DNA from: Pseudomonadota bacterium
GTDB taxonomy: Bacteria > Pseudomonadota > Alphaproteobacteria > Rhizobiales > Beijerinckiaceae
Assembly (NCBI GenBank): GCA_023450615.1
Contig: JAEXGT010000023.1
Location: forward strand, 1-6,563
Length of the DNA: 6,563 nt
Direction: 5' to 3'
A program made the position numbers and the translations under genes. The notes under the pieces are model-generated. The model saw nothing but the letters and a program-made list of their open reading frames with translations, was not told the origin of the DNA and ran no database searches. Below, one piece after another: positions 6,221 to 6,563 of the stretch. Numbering within the stretch: position 1 is the stretch's first letter; each line of letters begins with the position of its first letter.

Positions 6221-6563
6221 ACTGCCGCGTCTCGCTGAGCAGCGGAGACCAGGTCGGGTCCGACGCGAAGGACGGCGTCGGCACGGGCATCTCTACGCGG
6301 CCGGTGATGTCGACCATGTAGAGCTTGCCGCCGGACTGTCCGCCCGGATCGCGGAAGAACAGGATGTACTGGCCGTTGGGCGCCCAGACCGGGCTCTCGT
6401 TATGGAAGCCTTCCGTCAGGATGCGCTCGCCGGAACCGTCGGGCTTCATGATGCCGATGGCAAAGCCGCCGGAATGCTGCTTGGTGAAGGCGATATAATC
6501 GCCGCGCGGCGACCAGGCGGGCTGCGAGTAGGAGCCGTCGCCGAACGAGATGCGGCGCTGGTT
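6219..6563 (-). CDS. tolB: Tol-Pal system protein TolB, C-terminal 114 residues (truncated by the window edge)
   Basis: TolB is the periplasmic beta-propeller that binds Pal and is recycled by TolA during outer-membrane constriction. The visible 114 residues are propeller blades with the repeated family signature: QPAWSPRGDYIAF, then SPVWAPNGQYILFF, then DPTWSPLLSETRQ at the C-terminus. The intervening pieces (IGIMKPDGSGERILTEG, KLYMVDITGR) match the lipid/metal-site-free beta strands that link blades. The stop is TAA at 6219-6221. The start and N-terminal domain lie beyond the right edge. The next gene downstream on the same strand should be pal, but two plus-strand genes intervene and a terminator hairpin follows the stop at once, so tolB transcripts are unlikely to reach pal. 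Confidence 0.93.
   Translation of the reverse strand, partial: NQRRISFGDGSYSQPAWSPRGDYIAFTKQHSGGFAIGIMKPDGSGERILTEGFHNESPVWAPNGQYILFFRDPGGQSGGKLYMVDITGRVEMPVPTPSFASDPTWSPLLSETRQ

Overview
The window comes from a GC-rich alphaproteobacterium, most likely a member of the Hyphomicrobiales (Rhizobiales). The evidence is the gene order tolB / pal / cpoB / tilS / ftsH, the strongly G/C-biased third codon positions and alphaproteobacterial-looking proteins. A genus cannot be fixed from the sequence alone. Every gene here belongs to a recognisable family, and I found no undescribed multi-gene system.

Layout from left to right. Positions 1-931 (minus) hold the N-terminal half of the membrane AAA+ protease FtsH, running off the left edge. 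Positions 932-1205 are a 274-bp regulatory gap with a candidate ftsH promoter, two perfect 7-bp-arm dyads, a 5'-leader hairpin and a 46-bp palindromic element that looks like a dispersed intergenic repeat. TilS (1206-2219), CpoB/YbgF (2247-3149) and Pal (3259-3753) follow, all on the minus strand. A strong hairpin terminator lies between pal and cpoB. Positions 3754-3977 are a divergent control region containing several TTAAGG/TTAACC motifs. On the plus strand come a two-HKD phospholipase D family protein with a C-terminal membrane hairpin (3978-5486) and a six-helix HdeD/DUF308 membrane protein (5558-6178). A bidirectional hairpin then separates them from the 3' end of tolB (6219 to the right edge, minus).

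How the genes relate. TolB, Pal and CpoB are periplasmic or outer-membrane parts of the Tol-Pal envelope-constriction machine. TilS and FtsH are the usual alphaproteobacterial downstream neighbours: a tRNA-Ile lysidine synthetase and a membrane quality-control protease. The main architectural oddity is that the normally adjacent tolB and pal are split by an oppositely oriented lipid-enzyme/HdeD pair with its own terminator, so pal must have its own promoter. The inserted pair is also envelope-related: a probable phosphatidyl-transfer enzyme and a stress-type membrane protein.
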